DNA from: Mesorhizobium hawassense
GTDB taxonomy: Bacteria > Pseudomonadota > Alphaproteobacteria > Rhizobiales > Rhizobiaceae
Direction of reading: 5' to 3'
DNA length: 64,000 bases
NCBI RefSeq assembly: GCF_003289945.1
Contig: NZ_QMBP01000001.1
Location: 186,001-250,000, forward strand
Made by a program: the position numbers and the translations under genes. The notes beneath the pieces were generated by a model that saw only the letters and a list, made by a program, of their open reading frames with translations, searched no databases and was not told the origin of the DNA. How positions within the stretch are numbered: position 1 is the first letter of the stretch; each line of letters begins with the position of its first letter. Shown piece by piece: positions 51,331 to 59,583 of this stretch.

Positions 51331-52467
51331 ATGCTCTTGGTTAGTGAGCCCGTGCTGGGCGTACCCGAAAAGGCCGCTTTGTCGAAAGTGATCGACAGCG
51401 GCTGGCTGACCATGGGCGAGCGGGTCAGGGCGTTCGAAGAGGCATTCGCCGCGATGCACGGCGCCGATGATTGTGTCGCGGTCAACTCGTGCACCGCGGC
51501 CCTTCACCTCATCCTGCACGGACTTGGGATTGGACCCGGCGACGAGGTCCTTGTTCCTTCGCTGACCTTCGTGGCGACCGTCAACGCCGTGCTCTATGTC
51601 GGTGCCACGCCAGTCTTCGTGGACATAGAATCCGAAGACGTGCCTCTGATGTCGGTCAAGGACGCGGAGGCACGCTGTACGCCTCGCACCAGGGCCGTGA
51701 TCCTGGTCCACTTTGCGGGCTATCTGGCCCACAAGGAAGAGTGGCAGGCATTCGCAAGCGTGCGCGGCCTCTACATCGTGGAGGATGCAGCCCATGCACC
51801 TGGGCTGAAGGAGGTTGGGACATTCGGCGCCGGAGCGGCATTCAGCTTCTATGGCAACAAGAACATGACCACCGCCGAAGGCGGCGCGGTCATCTCACGC
51901 GATCCGGAACTGCTCGAGACGATCCGCCAGGCCCGTGGCCACGGCATGACCACGGGAACGCGTCAGAGACTGAACAGCCGCACGCCGCAATACGACGTGA
52001 CCATGTTGGGCTTCAACTACCGCATGGACGAGATGCGGGCTGCGATCGGCCTGGTTCAATTGCGCAATCTGCAGGAATGGAATGACGTGAGGCGCATCCT
52101 CGTTGCGCTCTACCGGCGTCTCATCGCCACGCGATGCCCGGACATCTCGATGCCATTCAGCGAGCCTCGCACCTCCGCATATCACATCATGCCAATTCTC
52201 TTGCCGCGCTACGTCAACAGGCAAGATGTCATCGACGAGATGCGTGCCCAGGGCATACAGACCACCATCCACTATTCCCCCGTGCATCAAATGACGTTGT
52301 ACCGGGAGCGTTGTCCTGGAGTCCATCTGCCGCGTACCGAGGATTTCGCCTGCCGCGAGCTGACCATTCCGCTGCATCCCCAGATCACATCCCCGGTTGT
52401 GGAAGCTGTCGTGGATGCCCTGGCGTCGGCCCTCACCAAGAGCGCCCGGGCAGGGGCCGCGGCATGA
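51331..52467 (+). CDS. DegT/DnrJ/EryC1 PLP-dependent sugar aminotransferase
   Basis: 378 residues from the ATG at 51331; a GTG one codon earlier shares the Shine-Dalgarno (ggagg). The family signature is complete: GWLTMGERVRAFEEAFA near the start, NSCTAALHLIL, PSLTFVATVNAVLYVGA, the EDAAHAPG pair, and the PLP lysine in SFYGNKNMTTAEGG (near 177). It adds an amino group to an NDP-keto-sugar for EPS. The last four bases overlap the next gene. Confidence 0.92.
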   Translation: MLLVSEPVLGVPEKAALSKVIDSGWLTMGERVRAFEEAFAAMHGADDCVAVNSCTAALHLILHGLGIGPGDEVLVPSLTFVATVNAVLYVGATPVFVDIESEDVPLMSVKDAEARCTPRTRAVILVHFAGYLAHKEEWQAFASVRGLYIVEDAAHAPGLKEVGTFGAGAAFSFYGNKNMTTAEGGAVISRDPELLETIRQARGHGMTTGTRQRLNSRTPQYDVTMLGFNYRMDEMRAAIGLVQLRNLQEWNDVRRILVALYRRLIATRCPDISMPFSEPRTSAYHIMPILLPRYVNRQDVIDEMRAQGIQTTIHYSPVHQMTLYRERCPGVHLPRTEDFACRELTIPLHPQITSPVVEAVVDALASALTKSARAGAAA

Positions 52468-53138
52468 ACGCGTTCGACTTGCCCATTCATCGGCTGACAA
52501 TGAGATCCGTGCACCACGGGCGCGGTCGGCGCGCCATGGATATCATTGCCGCGGCCGCGGGCCTCATCGTGTTCTCGCCGCTGATGCTGCTTGTGGCGGT
52601 GGCGCTGTTGATCGAAGGCGGTCGCCCGGTGATCTTCGTCCAGTCTCGCATAGGCGCCGGCGGTCGGCTTTTTCGAATGTACAAGTTTCGAAAATTCTAC
52701 CCGCGATGCGATTCAGGAGGCCTCGCGCTGACCCTTGCCAATGACGAGCGCATGACGACGGTTGGCAGGTTCCTCGCGTTCAGCAAAATGGATGAACTGC
52801 CGCAGTTGTGGAACGTCCTGAAGGGCGAAATGGCCCTGGTCGGCCCGCGCCCGGAGAGCTTGTCGTTCGCCGACTGCTTCAGGGACGGCTACGAAGCCGT
52901 CCTGCAATACAAGCCTGGCTTGTTCGGCCCTGCTCAGATCATGTTCCGCCACGAGGCACTTTTCTATCCTCGGGATGTCGAGCCGACCGCTTTCTACAAG
53001 GAAGTTCTGTTTCCGGCCAAAGCCAGGATCGATCTTTCCTATTATGCGCGCCGGACCATCGTATCGGACGCGGCACTGATCGTTCGAGGCGTTTTCATCG
53101 TCCTTGGCATGGCCGTGGAGCGTCCAAGCGATACGTGA
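52464..53138 (+). CDS. Initiating sugar-phosphate transferase (ExoY/WcaJ type)
   Basis: 224 residues. It transfers the first sugar phosphate onto undecaprenyl phosphate. One membrane hairpin (about 25-48: [24 protein letters not shown]) precedes the catalytic domain with [49 protein letters not shown] overlap with the aminotransferase gene. Short monotopic form like ExoY. Confidence 0.93.
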   Translation: MNAFDLPIHRLTMRSVHHGRGRRAMDIIAAAAGLIVFSPLMLLVAVALLIEGGRPVIFVQSRIGAGGRLFRMYKFRKFYPRCDSGGLALTLANDERMTTVGRFLAFSKMDELPQLWNVLKGEMALVGPRPESLSFADCFRDGYEAVLQYKPGLFGPAQIMFRHEALFYPRDVEPTAFYKEVLFPAKARIDLSYYARRTIVSDAALIVRGVFIVLGMAVERPSDT

Positions 53139-53202
53139 GCTTCCTCAGTTGGTTCGCGGTATTCGCAAAGTCGGAATCTAGGTGCTGCAGGGATTGTCTG
53201 TC

Positions 53203-54207
53203 ATGACCTACAAGGGCAAAAGAGTTCTGGTCACCGGCGCCGATGGGTTCATCGGATCGCACCTGACCGAAGCCCTGGTTCGCGGCGGGGCTGATGTGAC
53301 GGCCTTGGCTCTCTACAATTCATTCGACAGCCACGGGTGGCTGGACGACCTGCCGGACGATATCCGCAGCCAGCTCAAGCTTGTCCGCGGCGACGTTCGC
53401 GACAGCGCCTTCCTGAACCGGATCGTTCGCGGCCAAGCCGTTGTGTTTCATCTCGCCGCGTTGATCGCCATCCCATATTCCTACGCGGCCGCCCAGTCCT
53501 ATGTCGAGACCAACATCATGGGCACGGTGAACGTCCTGGAAGCGGCTCGCCAGTGGGACACCGAGCGTGTGGTGCACACCTCCACGAGTGAGGTTTACGG
53601 CACCGCCTTGACCATGCCGATCAGTGAATCCCACCCGTTGCAGGGGCAGTCGCCATACTCGGCTTCGAAGATCGGAGCCGACATGATGGCGGAGTCCTAC
53701 GCGCGCTCATTCGACGTTCCGGTCGTGCTGCTTCGTCCATTCAACGCATTCGGGCCGCGGCAAAGCGAACGCGCAATCGTTCCGACCCTCATCAGGCAGG
53801 CGATCGACCCAAAATGCCCGGCCATCATGGTGGGGGATACAAGTCCGATCCGCGACCTTACCTTTGTGGAAGACACTGCCGCGGCGTTTCTCAGCGCCGG
53901 CTCGGCCGAGCTCGAATTCGGCCATGCCTACAACGCCGGAAGCCAGCGTGCCGTGACCATATCGGACGTGCTGGATCTGGTGGTGGAGTTGAGCGGCGCC
54001 AACAAGCCGGTCCATCGCGACGAGAGCCGGTTGCGCCCGCAGAATTCCGAGGTCCGGGCGCTGCTGGCGGATTCGTCCCGCCTCGAGCGCGCAACCGGAT
54101 GGAGGGCGCAAACGGACTTGCGCGAAGGCCTGAAACGGACCATCGCCTGGTGGCGGGCGCGTCTCAACAAGGGGCTGGTGCGTCATGAGATGGGCTACAT
54201 GACATGA
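53203..54207 (+). CDS. NAD-dependent epimerase/dehydratase (extended SDR)
   Basis: 334 residues from the ATG at 53203; an in-frame TTG 7 codons earlier is possible. The NAD site TGADGFIGSH is at 12-21, with catalytic Ser in HTSTSEVYGT, and YSASK (Tyr/Lys near 151-155). The RPFNAFGPRQSERA sequence is typical of sugar epimerases/4,6-dehydratases. It provides a modified NDP-sugar to the preceding aminotransferase or to glycosyltransferases. Overlaps the next gene by 4 bp. Confidence 0.9.
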   Translation: MTYKGKRVLVTGADGFIGSHLTEALVRGGADVTALALYNSFDSHGWLDDLPDDIRSQLKLVRGDVRDSAFLNRIVRGQAVVFHLAALIAIPYSYAAAQSYVETNIMGTVNVLEAARQWDTERVVHTSTSEVYGTALTMPISESHPLQGQSPYSASKIGADMMAESYARSFDVPVVLLRPFNAFGPRQSERAIVPTLIRQAIDPKCPAIMVGDTSPIRDLTFVEDTAAAFLSAGSAELEFGHAYNAGSQRAVTISDVLDLVVELSGANKPVHRDESRLRPQNSEVRALLADSSRLERATGWRAQTDLREGLKRTIAWWRARLNKGLVRHEMGYMT

Positions 54208-55472
54208 GGCTGCCCGCGCTATCCGCCGCATTGCTGCTGGTTTGCGTTGCCGCGCTCCTCGGCCTGCGGACGGCAGGCGGTCACGGAAGCAACGACGCCA
54301 CCGGCTTCGTGGCGCCCGTGGCGATGGATTTGCCGAATTATCTCCGTCCCGCCGCGGATCCCGCATTCGGCACGAGCATTATTCGCATCACCAAGCCTGG
54401 TGCCCTTGGGAATGGCGTCGTTTGCGGCCCCAAGTACTGCAGCCACCGCTATTCGAGCGCTCAAGCCTGGAACGCGGACCAGACATTGCTTCTCCTCGAC
54501 AATGGCTGCAACGGAATGTGTTTCCTCGATGGGCACACCTACGAGGCGCTGTTTTGGCGCAAAAGAGGTGGCGAGTGCGAGTGGCATCCCCGAAGTGCGG
54601 AACTGATGATCTGCGTTCAGGACCGGGCCGTCTCGACCTGGGCGCCACGGACGAACCACGAAGACGTCCTTTTCACATCTCCCGACTATCACGATCTGCA
54701 GTTCGGCCCGTCGAAAGGCAATCCCAGCCGGGACGGTAGCCGCATCGCGGTCCGCGCGGTCCGCAAGGACGGCGCGGACGTCGTCTTTGCCTTTGACCTG
54801 AACCAGCGATCGAAGTTCCCGGACATCGATCTTTCTCAGGTTCCCGGAACGGCAAGTTCCTGCACGATCTCCCCGCTCGGCACCCATATCCTGTGCTTCC
54901 AGAACCTTCTGGACGGCACGGAGCAGCGGGCCATCTTCACGGTGGACGGCACCCTGAGCCAGAGATGGACAGACCATCATCGGCCCGGCCATGGCGATCT
55001 CACCATCGACGCCGACGGCAGCGAGGTCTATGTCGGCATAAGCAAATCCAATCCCGACAAGTTCCAGGTGATCAAGCGCAGGCTGTCGGACGGGAAGGCG
55101 ACCTCCCTGACCGCATATGGCCAGGCGGAGCATGCATCCGCCCGCGCCATTGCCAAGGGCGATTGGGTTTTCCTCAGCTATGGCGGCGATCCCGACGAGG
55201 TATCGGCCAATCCCGGCTGGGCTCCTTATGCGCGCGAGGTGATCGCGCTTCGCATCGATGGCAGCGGCGCCGTCCGCCGCATCGTGCAGACGCGGAATCC
55301 GCCTTCCGACTACTGGAGCGAGACGCATGCCTCGCCCTCTCCGGACGGCTCCCAGGTGATCTGGTCGAGCAATTGGGGGGTGCCGGGCGGTCCCGTCTAT
55401 GAGTTTGTCTCGCGCCTTGACTGGAGCGAATACAAAAATCCGAAGGAGGTTGTTTCCAATGACCAGCCTTAG
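54204..55472 (+). CDS. Secreted beta-propeller (TolB/PD40-like) protein of the EPS operon
   Basis: 422 residues. An N-terminal signal peptide (about 1-25) suggests periplasmic or outer location. The rest has repeated WD/PD40-like strands (ISPLGTHILCFQN, IDADGSEVYVGIS, PSPDGSQVIWSSNW) and several Cys (CGPKYC, GCNGMC, CEWHP, MIC). It resembles the propeller of oligogalacturonate lyase-like proteins, but catalytic residues were not identified. Start and end overlap both neighbours, so it is an integral EPS operon gene, possibly for polymer binding or cleavage. Confidence 0.6.
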   Translation: MRLPALSAALLLVCVAALLGLRTAGGHGSNDATGFVAPVAMDLPNYLRPAADPAFGTSIIRITKPGALGNGVVCGPKYCSHRYSSAQAWNADQTLLLLDNGCNGMCFLDGHTYEALFWRKRGGECEWHPRSAELMICVQDRAVSTWAPRTNHEDVLFTSPDYHDLQFGPSKGNPSRDGSRIAVRAVRKDGADVVFAFDLNQRSKFPDIDLSQVPGTASSCTISPLGTHILCFQNLLDGTEQRAIFTVDGTLSQRWTDHHRPGHGDLTIDADGSEVYVGISKSNPDKFQVIKRRLSDGKATSLTAYGQAEHASARAIAKGDWVFLSYGGDPDEVSANPGWAPYAREVIALRIDGSGAVRRIVQTRNPPSDYWSETHASPSPDGSQVIWSSNWGVPGGPVYEFVSRLDWSEYKNPKEVVSNDQP

Positions 55473-56721
55473 CCGGTTCTCCATCGCGGTTCTTGCGGTC
55501 TTGGGCACCGCGCCTTTGGCCGCAGCAGCCGAGACGTCGACCGTCTACCGGATTTCGCCCGGCGACACGGTCGAGATCGGAATAGCGTCCATTTCCGATC
55601 GGACGCAGCGCGCGGTCGTCCAGGTGGACGGCACGATCGTGCTGCCTGACGTCGGCGCGGTCTCGGTCGGCGGTCTGACACCGCCGGAATTGCAGGCGCG
55701 CATGCAAACGATCCTGCCGACCAGGATCTTTCACATCCGCATGCCCGACGGCCGCGAACAGATAGCGGTCGTAAGGCCGAGCGACGTGACGGCGATTATC
55801 GCCGAGTATCGCCCGATCTATGTAACCGGCGATGTGCTCACCCCCGGACAACAGGCCTACCGTCCGCTGATGACGGTGCGACAGGCGATCGCGGTCGCCG
55901 GTGGTTTCAGCCTGTTGCGGGCGCGGACCAACCAGGCAGGCCCGGACCCGACGGATCTACGACGCGATTACGAGATGATCTGGGGAGAATATACAAGGGA
56001 CTACTTCCACAGCGCGCGCCTGCGCGCCGAGCTGGACAAGCAGGAAAACTTCGACACGCAGCCGCCGCAAGGGTCGCCCCTTTCGCCTGCGCTCGCGGCG
56101 GGAATAGCCAAGGCCGAAGCGGAAGCGCTCAAGCTTTCCCTGGATAATTTTCAGCAAGAACAGAGCTTTGTCGAAAAGGGCGCCAAGGATGCCGCGACGC
56201 AGATCGAAACGCTGACGAAGCGCGCGCAGGATGAAGCCGATGGTGTCAAGGCCGATGAAGACGACCTGGAGCAGGTCACCAAGGCGTTCAAGGCTGGAAA
56301 CCTGACGAACAACAGACTTGCCGACGTCCGGCGCGCCGTCCTGCTGTCGTCAAGCCGGGCGCTGGAAACATCGGTCGAGCTGATGAGAACACAGCGTCAG
56401 CGGGAAGACTTTGCCAGGCAGATGGAGCGCAACGAGAACCAAAGGCGCATCGGTCTGCTGAACGAATTGCGCGACACCGAGGTTCGGCTGGCCGACATCG
56501 GCACACGGCTTCGCGCCGCGAGCCAGAAGTTGCAGCCCCTGGGTGCCACAGCCGCGCCTCTGTCGATCGCCGGCGAAACTGTTCGAGCTCAGATGACGAT
56601 CGTTCGCAACGTCGATGGGCAATGGCGCAAGCAGGCTTCCGACGAGGACGCCGAGGTCGCGCCGGGAGATACGATCGAAGTCAGGTTCAGCAACGAGTTG
56701 GAAAGCGCGGCGGCCCAATAG
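55459..56721 (+). CDS. Outer-membrane polysaccharide export protein (Wza/ExoF-like)
   Basis: 420 residues. The ATG at 55459 has aaggagg upstream. A signal peptide (cleaved after AAAA near 24) is followed by a Poly_export domain (YRISPGDTVEIGIASI... TIVLPDVGAVSVGGLTPPELQ) and a SLBB-like part (YVTGDVLTPGQQAYRPLMTVRQAIAVAGGF). The second half (about 200-370) is a long coiled coil as in ExoF, then another SLBB-like end (APGDTIEVRF). No lipobox Cys, unlike Wza. It would form the export channel with the Wzc-like protein. Confidence 0.9.
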   Translation: MTSLSRFSIAVLAVLGTAPLAAAAETSTVYRISPGDTVEIGIASISDRTQRAVVQVDGTIVLPDVGAVSVGGLTPPELQARMQTILPTRIFHIRMPDGREQIAVVRPSDVTAIIAEYRPIYVTGDVLTPGQQAYRPLMTVRQAIAVAGGFSLLRARTNQAGPDPTDLRRDYEMIWGEYTRDYFHSARLRAELDKQENFDTQPPQGSPLSPALAAGIAKAEAEALKLSLDNFQQEQSFVEKGAKDAATQIETLTKRAQDEADGVKADEDDLEQVTKAFKAGNLTNNRLADVRRAVLLSSSRALETSVELMRTQRQREDFARQMERNENQRRIGLLNELRDTEVRLADIGTRLRAASQKLQPLGATAAPLSIAGETVRAQMTIVRNVDGQWRKQASDEDAEVAPGDTIEVRFSNELESAAAQ

Positions 56722-56776
56722 CGCTGGTACGTCCGCGCCGCTCGGCGATCGCCTGCTTTGAGAATGGAGGCAAGTC

Positions 56777-57469
56777 TTGAGCGAGGACATCGACGTCGCT
56801 GACGCCTATAGCAGAGGCAGCGCGGTCTTCATGGGGATGGAGATGCTGGTTGCTTCCGGCGCGCTTGTCCCGCGGCCGGAGACGGAGCTGCTAGGATCGA
56901 CCGCGATCGATGTCTTGCGTCAAATGAAGCTGTCGGCGCCGCGCGTCGTCGATATGTGCTGTGGCGCCGGCAATCTTGCCTGTGCCATCGCCCATCAGGT
57001 TCCGACGGCGCGGGTCTGGGCAAGCGATCTCACCGATGGATGTGTCGAGGTGGCGTGCCGGAACGTCATCCATCATGGATTGGCCGACCGGGTGTCGGTT
57101 CTGCAGGGCGATTTGTTCGAAGCGCTGGCCACCCCGGTGTCTCCAGGCTCGATTGACCTTGTCGTCTGCAATCCGCCCTACATCTCGGAGAAACGGCTTG
57201 AAGGCGACCGCTCTCATCTGGTCACGCTCGAGCCACGTGAGGCCTTCGCGGCCGGGCCTTACGGTATCGCCATCCACATGCGCGTGGTGAAGGATGCGCT
57301 GCGGTATCTGCGGCCCGGCGGCGCACTCCTGTTCGAGGTCGGGCTCGGCCAGGAACGCCAGGTAGCAAGCCTGTTCGAGCGCAGCAGGAGCTATGAGGGT
57401 GTCCGCGCCGTCACCAACCGCGCCGGCGAGGCGCGTGTCGTGCTCGGATACGCGAAGCCGCAGTCTTAG
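56777..57469 (+). CDS. PrmC/HemK-like class I methyltransferase
   Basis: 230 residues with a probable TTG start preceded by ggagg. The SAM site is VVDMCCGAGNLACAIA (near 55-70), and the NPPYIS motif (near 133-138) is the one used for amide or amine nitrogen methylation by PrmC/HemK. The N-terminal PrmC helical domain is reduced, though VPRPETELL remains. Its position at the end of the EPS operon suggests a substrate other than release factors, which is an inference. Confidence 0.8.
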   Translation: MSEDIDVADAYSRGSAVFMGMEMLVASGALVPRPETELLGSTAIDVLRQMKLSAPRVVDMCCGAGNLACAIAHQVPTARVWASDLTDGCVEVACRNVIHHGLADRVSVLQGDLFEALATPVSPGSIDLVVCNPPYISEKRLEGDRSHLVTLEPREAFAAGPYGIAIHMRVVKDALRYLRPGGALLFEVGLGQERQVASLFERSRSYEGVRAVTNRAGEARVVLGYAKPQS

Positions 57470-57655
57470 AGCAATTCCAGGAAAAGTGTGAGCGGTTTTC
57501 CGTCCGGAATTGCGTTCAAAACAAGGAGATAGAGCGGTTCGCCGCTTCGGTGAAACGCTCTAATCTAGATGGCAATTCCAGGAAGTGCGCAGGCGGTTTT
57601 CGCGCTTTGGATTGCGCGGAAAGCGAAGGCTCCGCCTGGTTCGGCACTTCACTGA
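57468..57655. repeat. Composite mosaic intergenic repeat (two or three units)
   Basis: AGAGCAATTCCAGGAAAAGTGTGAGCGG...CCGGAATTGCG is followed by TAGAGCGGTTCGCCGC...GAAACGCTCTA and then another GGCAATTCCAGGAAG...GGATTGCGC unit. The first and second units match the element at 43942-44047 in reverse order and orientation. It lies directly after the methyltransferase stop, between convergent genes. Confidence 0.8.
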
Positions 57656-57702
57656 AACGCCCAACGCTCAACTTTCTTTTTTTGACGCGACCCTCGACGG
57701 GC

Positions 57703-57978
57703 TCATCCCCTCTTGCGGGCGATGAACTGCGCTATTCCCTGGATGGAATCGAGGTTCTCCGGCAGCAGCTCGCTGTCCTCGACGATGACGCCAAAAGTCT
57801 CTTCGATGAAGCCGATGACCTCGAGCACGCCGGTGGAATCGACGATGCCCTGATCGAGCAGCGATTCCGTGGCGCTGAGCGATTTCACATCGGCGATGTA
57901 GAAGTTCGAAGCCAGAAAATCGCGAATTTGTTTGGTGTAAATGTCGCCCGCGGGCTTCGTTGCCAAAATCGTATCCAT
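57703..57978 (-). CDS. Acyl/aminoacyl carrier protein
   Basis: 91 residues. A four-helix carrier domain with the phosphopantetheine serine in GIVDSTGVLEVIGFIEETFG (Ser near 48). The Shine-Dalgarno is GGAGGGTGGG. It lies 51 bp after the AMP ligase, the only notable gap in this operon. The natural reading is that the ligase activates an acid and loads it on this carrier. Confidence 0.9.
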   Translation of the reverse strand: MDTILATKPAGDIYTKQIRDFLASNFYIADVKSLSATESLLDQGIVDSTGVLEVIGFIEETFGVIVEDSELLPENLDSIQGIAQFIARKRG

Positions 57979-58029
57979 AACCCACCCTCCGATAAAAAAC
58001 TAAGTACGTCCGCACCGTCCCGACAAGCG

Positions 58030-59583
58030 CTACGAAAGAGCCACCTTCTTCAATTTCCCTGTGTCCGTCTTCGGCAGGCTGGGCACGATGACGATGGACT
58101 TCGGGACCATGAAGTTTTCCAGCCGTTTCTGGCATTCCATTTGGAGCTGCCGCTCGCCGACGATCCGGCCCTGCTCGATCACGACGAACGCCTTCACCGC
58201 CTGGCCGAGGAGCTCGTCGGGAACACCGACCACCGCGGCCTCCTTGACGCCCGGAATATTCACCAGCACGTTTTCGACTTCCTTCGGGGCAACCTTCTCG
58301 CCCCGGGATTTTATGATCTCGTCGCCACGGCCGATGAAGTAGAGATAACCGTCCGCGTCTATTCGGCAGTAATCGCCGGTGTAGAGCACCTGCTCGCCCG
58401 GCAAGGGGCCGGGCTTGAGCTTCCTGGCGGTCGCTTCCGGCTTGCCCCAGTAGCCCTTCATCACCGTCGCGCCACGGATGACGAGCTGTCCGACCGTCCC
58501 GGGCTCGACCCGTTGGTCGTTGTCGTCGACGATCCACATCTCGGTGTTGGGGATCGGTATCCCGACGCTTAGAGGCTTTCGCTCCAGATCTTCCGGCGGC
58601 AGATAAGTGCAGCGCTTGCACTCGGTCAGTCCATACATCGAATAGATGCGGGCGCCCGCGAACAGGTCCCTGAGCATGGTGATGTGCTTGAGCGGCAGGG
58701 CGGCCGCTGTGTTGGTGACATAGCGAATGCTTGAAAAGTCGTGATCCTTCAGCGACTTGAGCTCCGCCAGCGAGGCAAAGATGGTGGGCACGCCTGGGAA
58801 GCCCGTGACGCTTTCGTCCTTGATGATTTGAAGGATCTGCGCCGGAAAGGCGAAGGAACGTTCGAGGACCAGCCGGGCGCCGGTGCGGAATGCCATCAGC
58901 ATCTGATAAAGGCCGTAGTCGAAGGCGAGAGGCAGGACGTTGAGGATGACCTCGTCCTCGCGAAGCTCCAGATAGGACGCGATCGAGGTGCATGCCGTCG
59001 TCATGTTGCGGTGCGTCAGCATCACGCCTTTTGGTTCGCCCGTGGACCCGGACGTGTAGATGATGGCGGCAAGATCGATGTCGATCGATTTGCGTACCGG
59101 CGCGGCGACCTTTCTTTCGGCGGCCGCATCCCAGGCTATCGCGTGCGGCAGCCGGCTGAGCTCGTCGTCTCCGATCGGCCCCGACACGATTACTTTTAGA
59201 AGCGAGGGACATTTGTGCACCGGCCCATCGAACACCGAGCGCAGATGCTGGTCGGTGATCAGTGCCGCCGGCCGGCAATCATTCAGCAGGTAGTCGAGCT
59301 TGTCGCTTTTGGTGAGCGGGTTGACGACGCACACCACGGCGTTTGCCTTCAGCACCGCCCAGAAGCTGACGACTGTCTCCATCGTGTTGTCGGCGAAGAT
59401 CATCACGCGATCGCCGCGTTGCACGCCGGTTGCTTCCAGACATTGCGCGATCCCATTCGAACGCTCGTCGATTTCGGCGTAGGTGAAGCGTTGCCTGTTG
59501 CAGACCAGCGCCACCTTGTCGCCGAGCCGGCCGGCGGAGTGGATCAGATAATCATGCAGGAGCGGTACGGCACCGTGGATCAT
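58030..59583 (-). CDS. AMP-forming acyl/aryl-CoA ligase or acyl-ACP ligase
   Basis: 517 residues from the ATG at 59583, which overlaps the asparagine synthase stop (ATGA). ANL-superfamily motifs are complete: YTSGSTGEPKGVMLTH, YGLTECKRC, TGDYCRIDADGYLYFIGRGDEIIKSRGEKVAP and the catalytic Lys in PKTDTGKLKK. Members with this general look occur in exosortase-A-associated loci (TIGR03098). No CoA-specific feature could be settled by eye, so the acceptor may be the adjacent carrier protein. Confidence 0.88.
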   Translation of the reverse strand: MIHGAVPLLHDYLIHSAGRLGDKVALVCNRQRFTYAEIDERSNGIAQCLEATGVQRGDRVMIFADNTMETVVSFWAVLKANAVVCVVNPLTKSDKLDYLLNDCRPAALITDQHLRSVFDGPVHKCPSLLKVIVSGPIGDDELSRLPHAIAWDAAAERKVAAPVRKSIDIDLAAIIYTSGSTGEPKGVMLTHRNMTTACTSIASYLELREDEVILNVLPLAFDYGLYQMLMAFRTGARLVLERSFAFPAQILQIIKDESVTGFPGVPTIFASLAELKSLKDHDFSSIRYVTNTAAALPLKHITMLRDLFAGARIYSMYGLTECKRCTYLPPEDLERKPLSVGIPIPNTEMWIVDDNDQRVEPGTVGQLVIRGATVMKGYWGKPEATARKLKPGPLPGEQVLYTGDYCRIDADGYLYFIGRGDEIIKSRGEKVAPKEVENVLVNIPGVKEAAVVGVPDELLGQAVKAFVVIEQGRIVGERQLQMECQKRLENFMVPKSIVIVPSLPKTDTGKLKKVALS

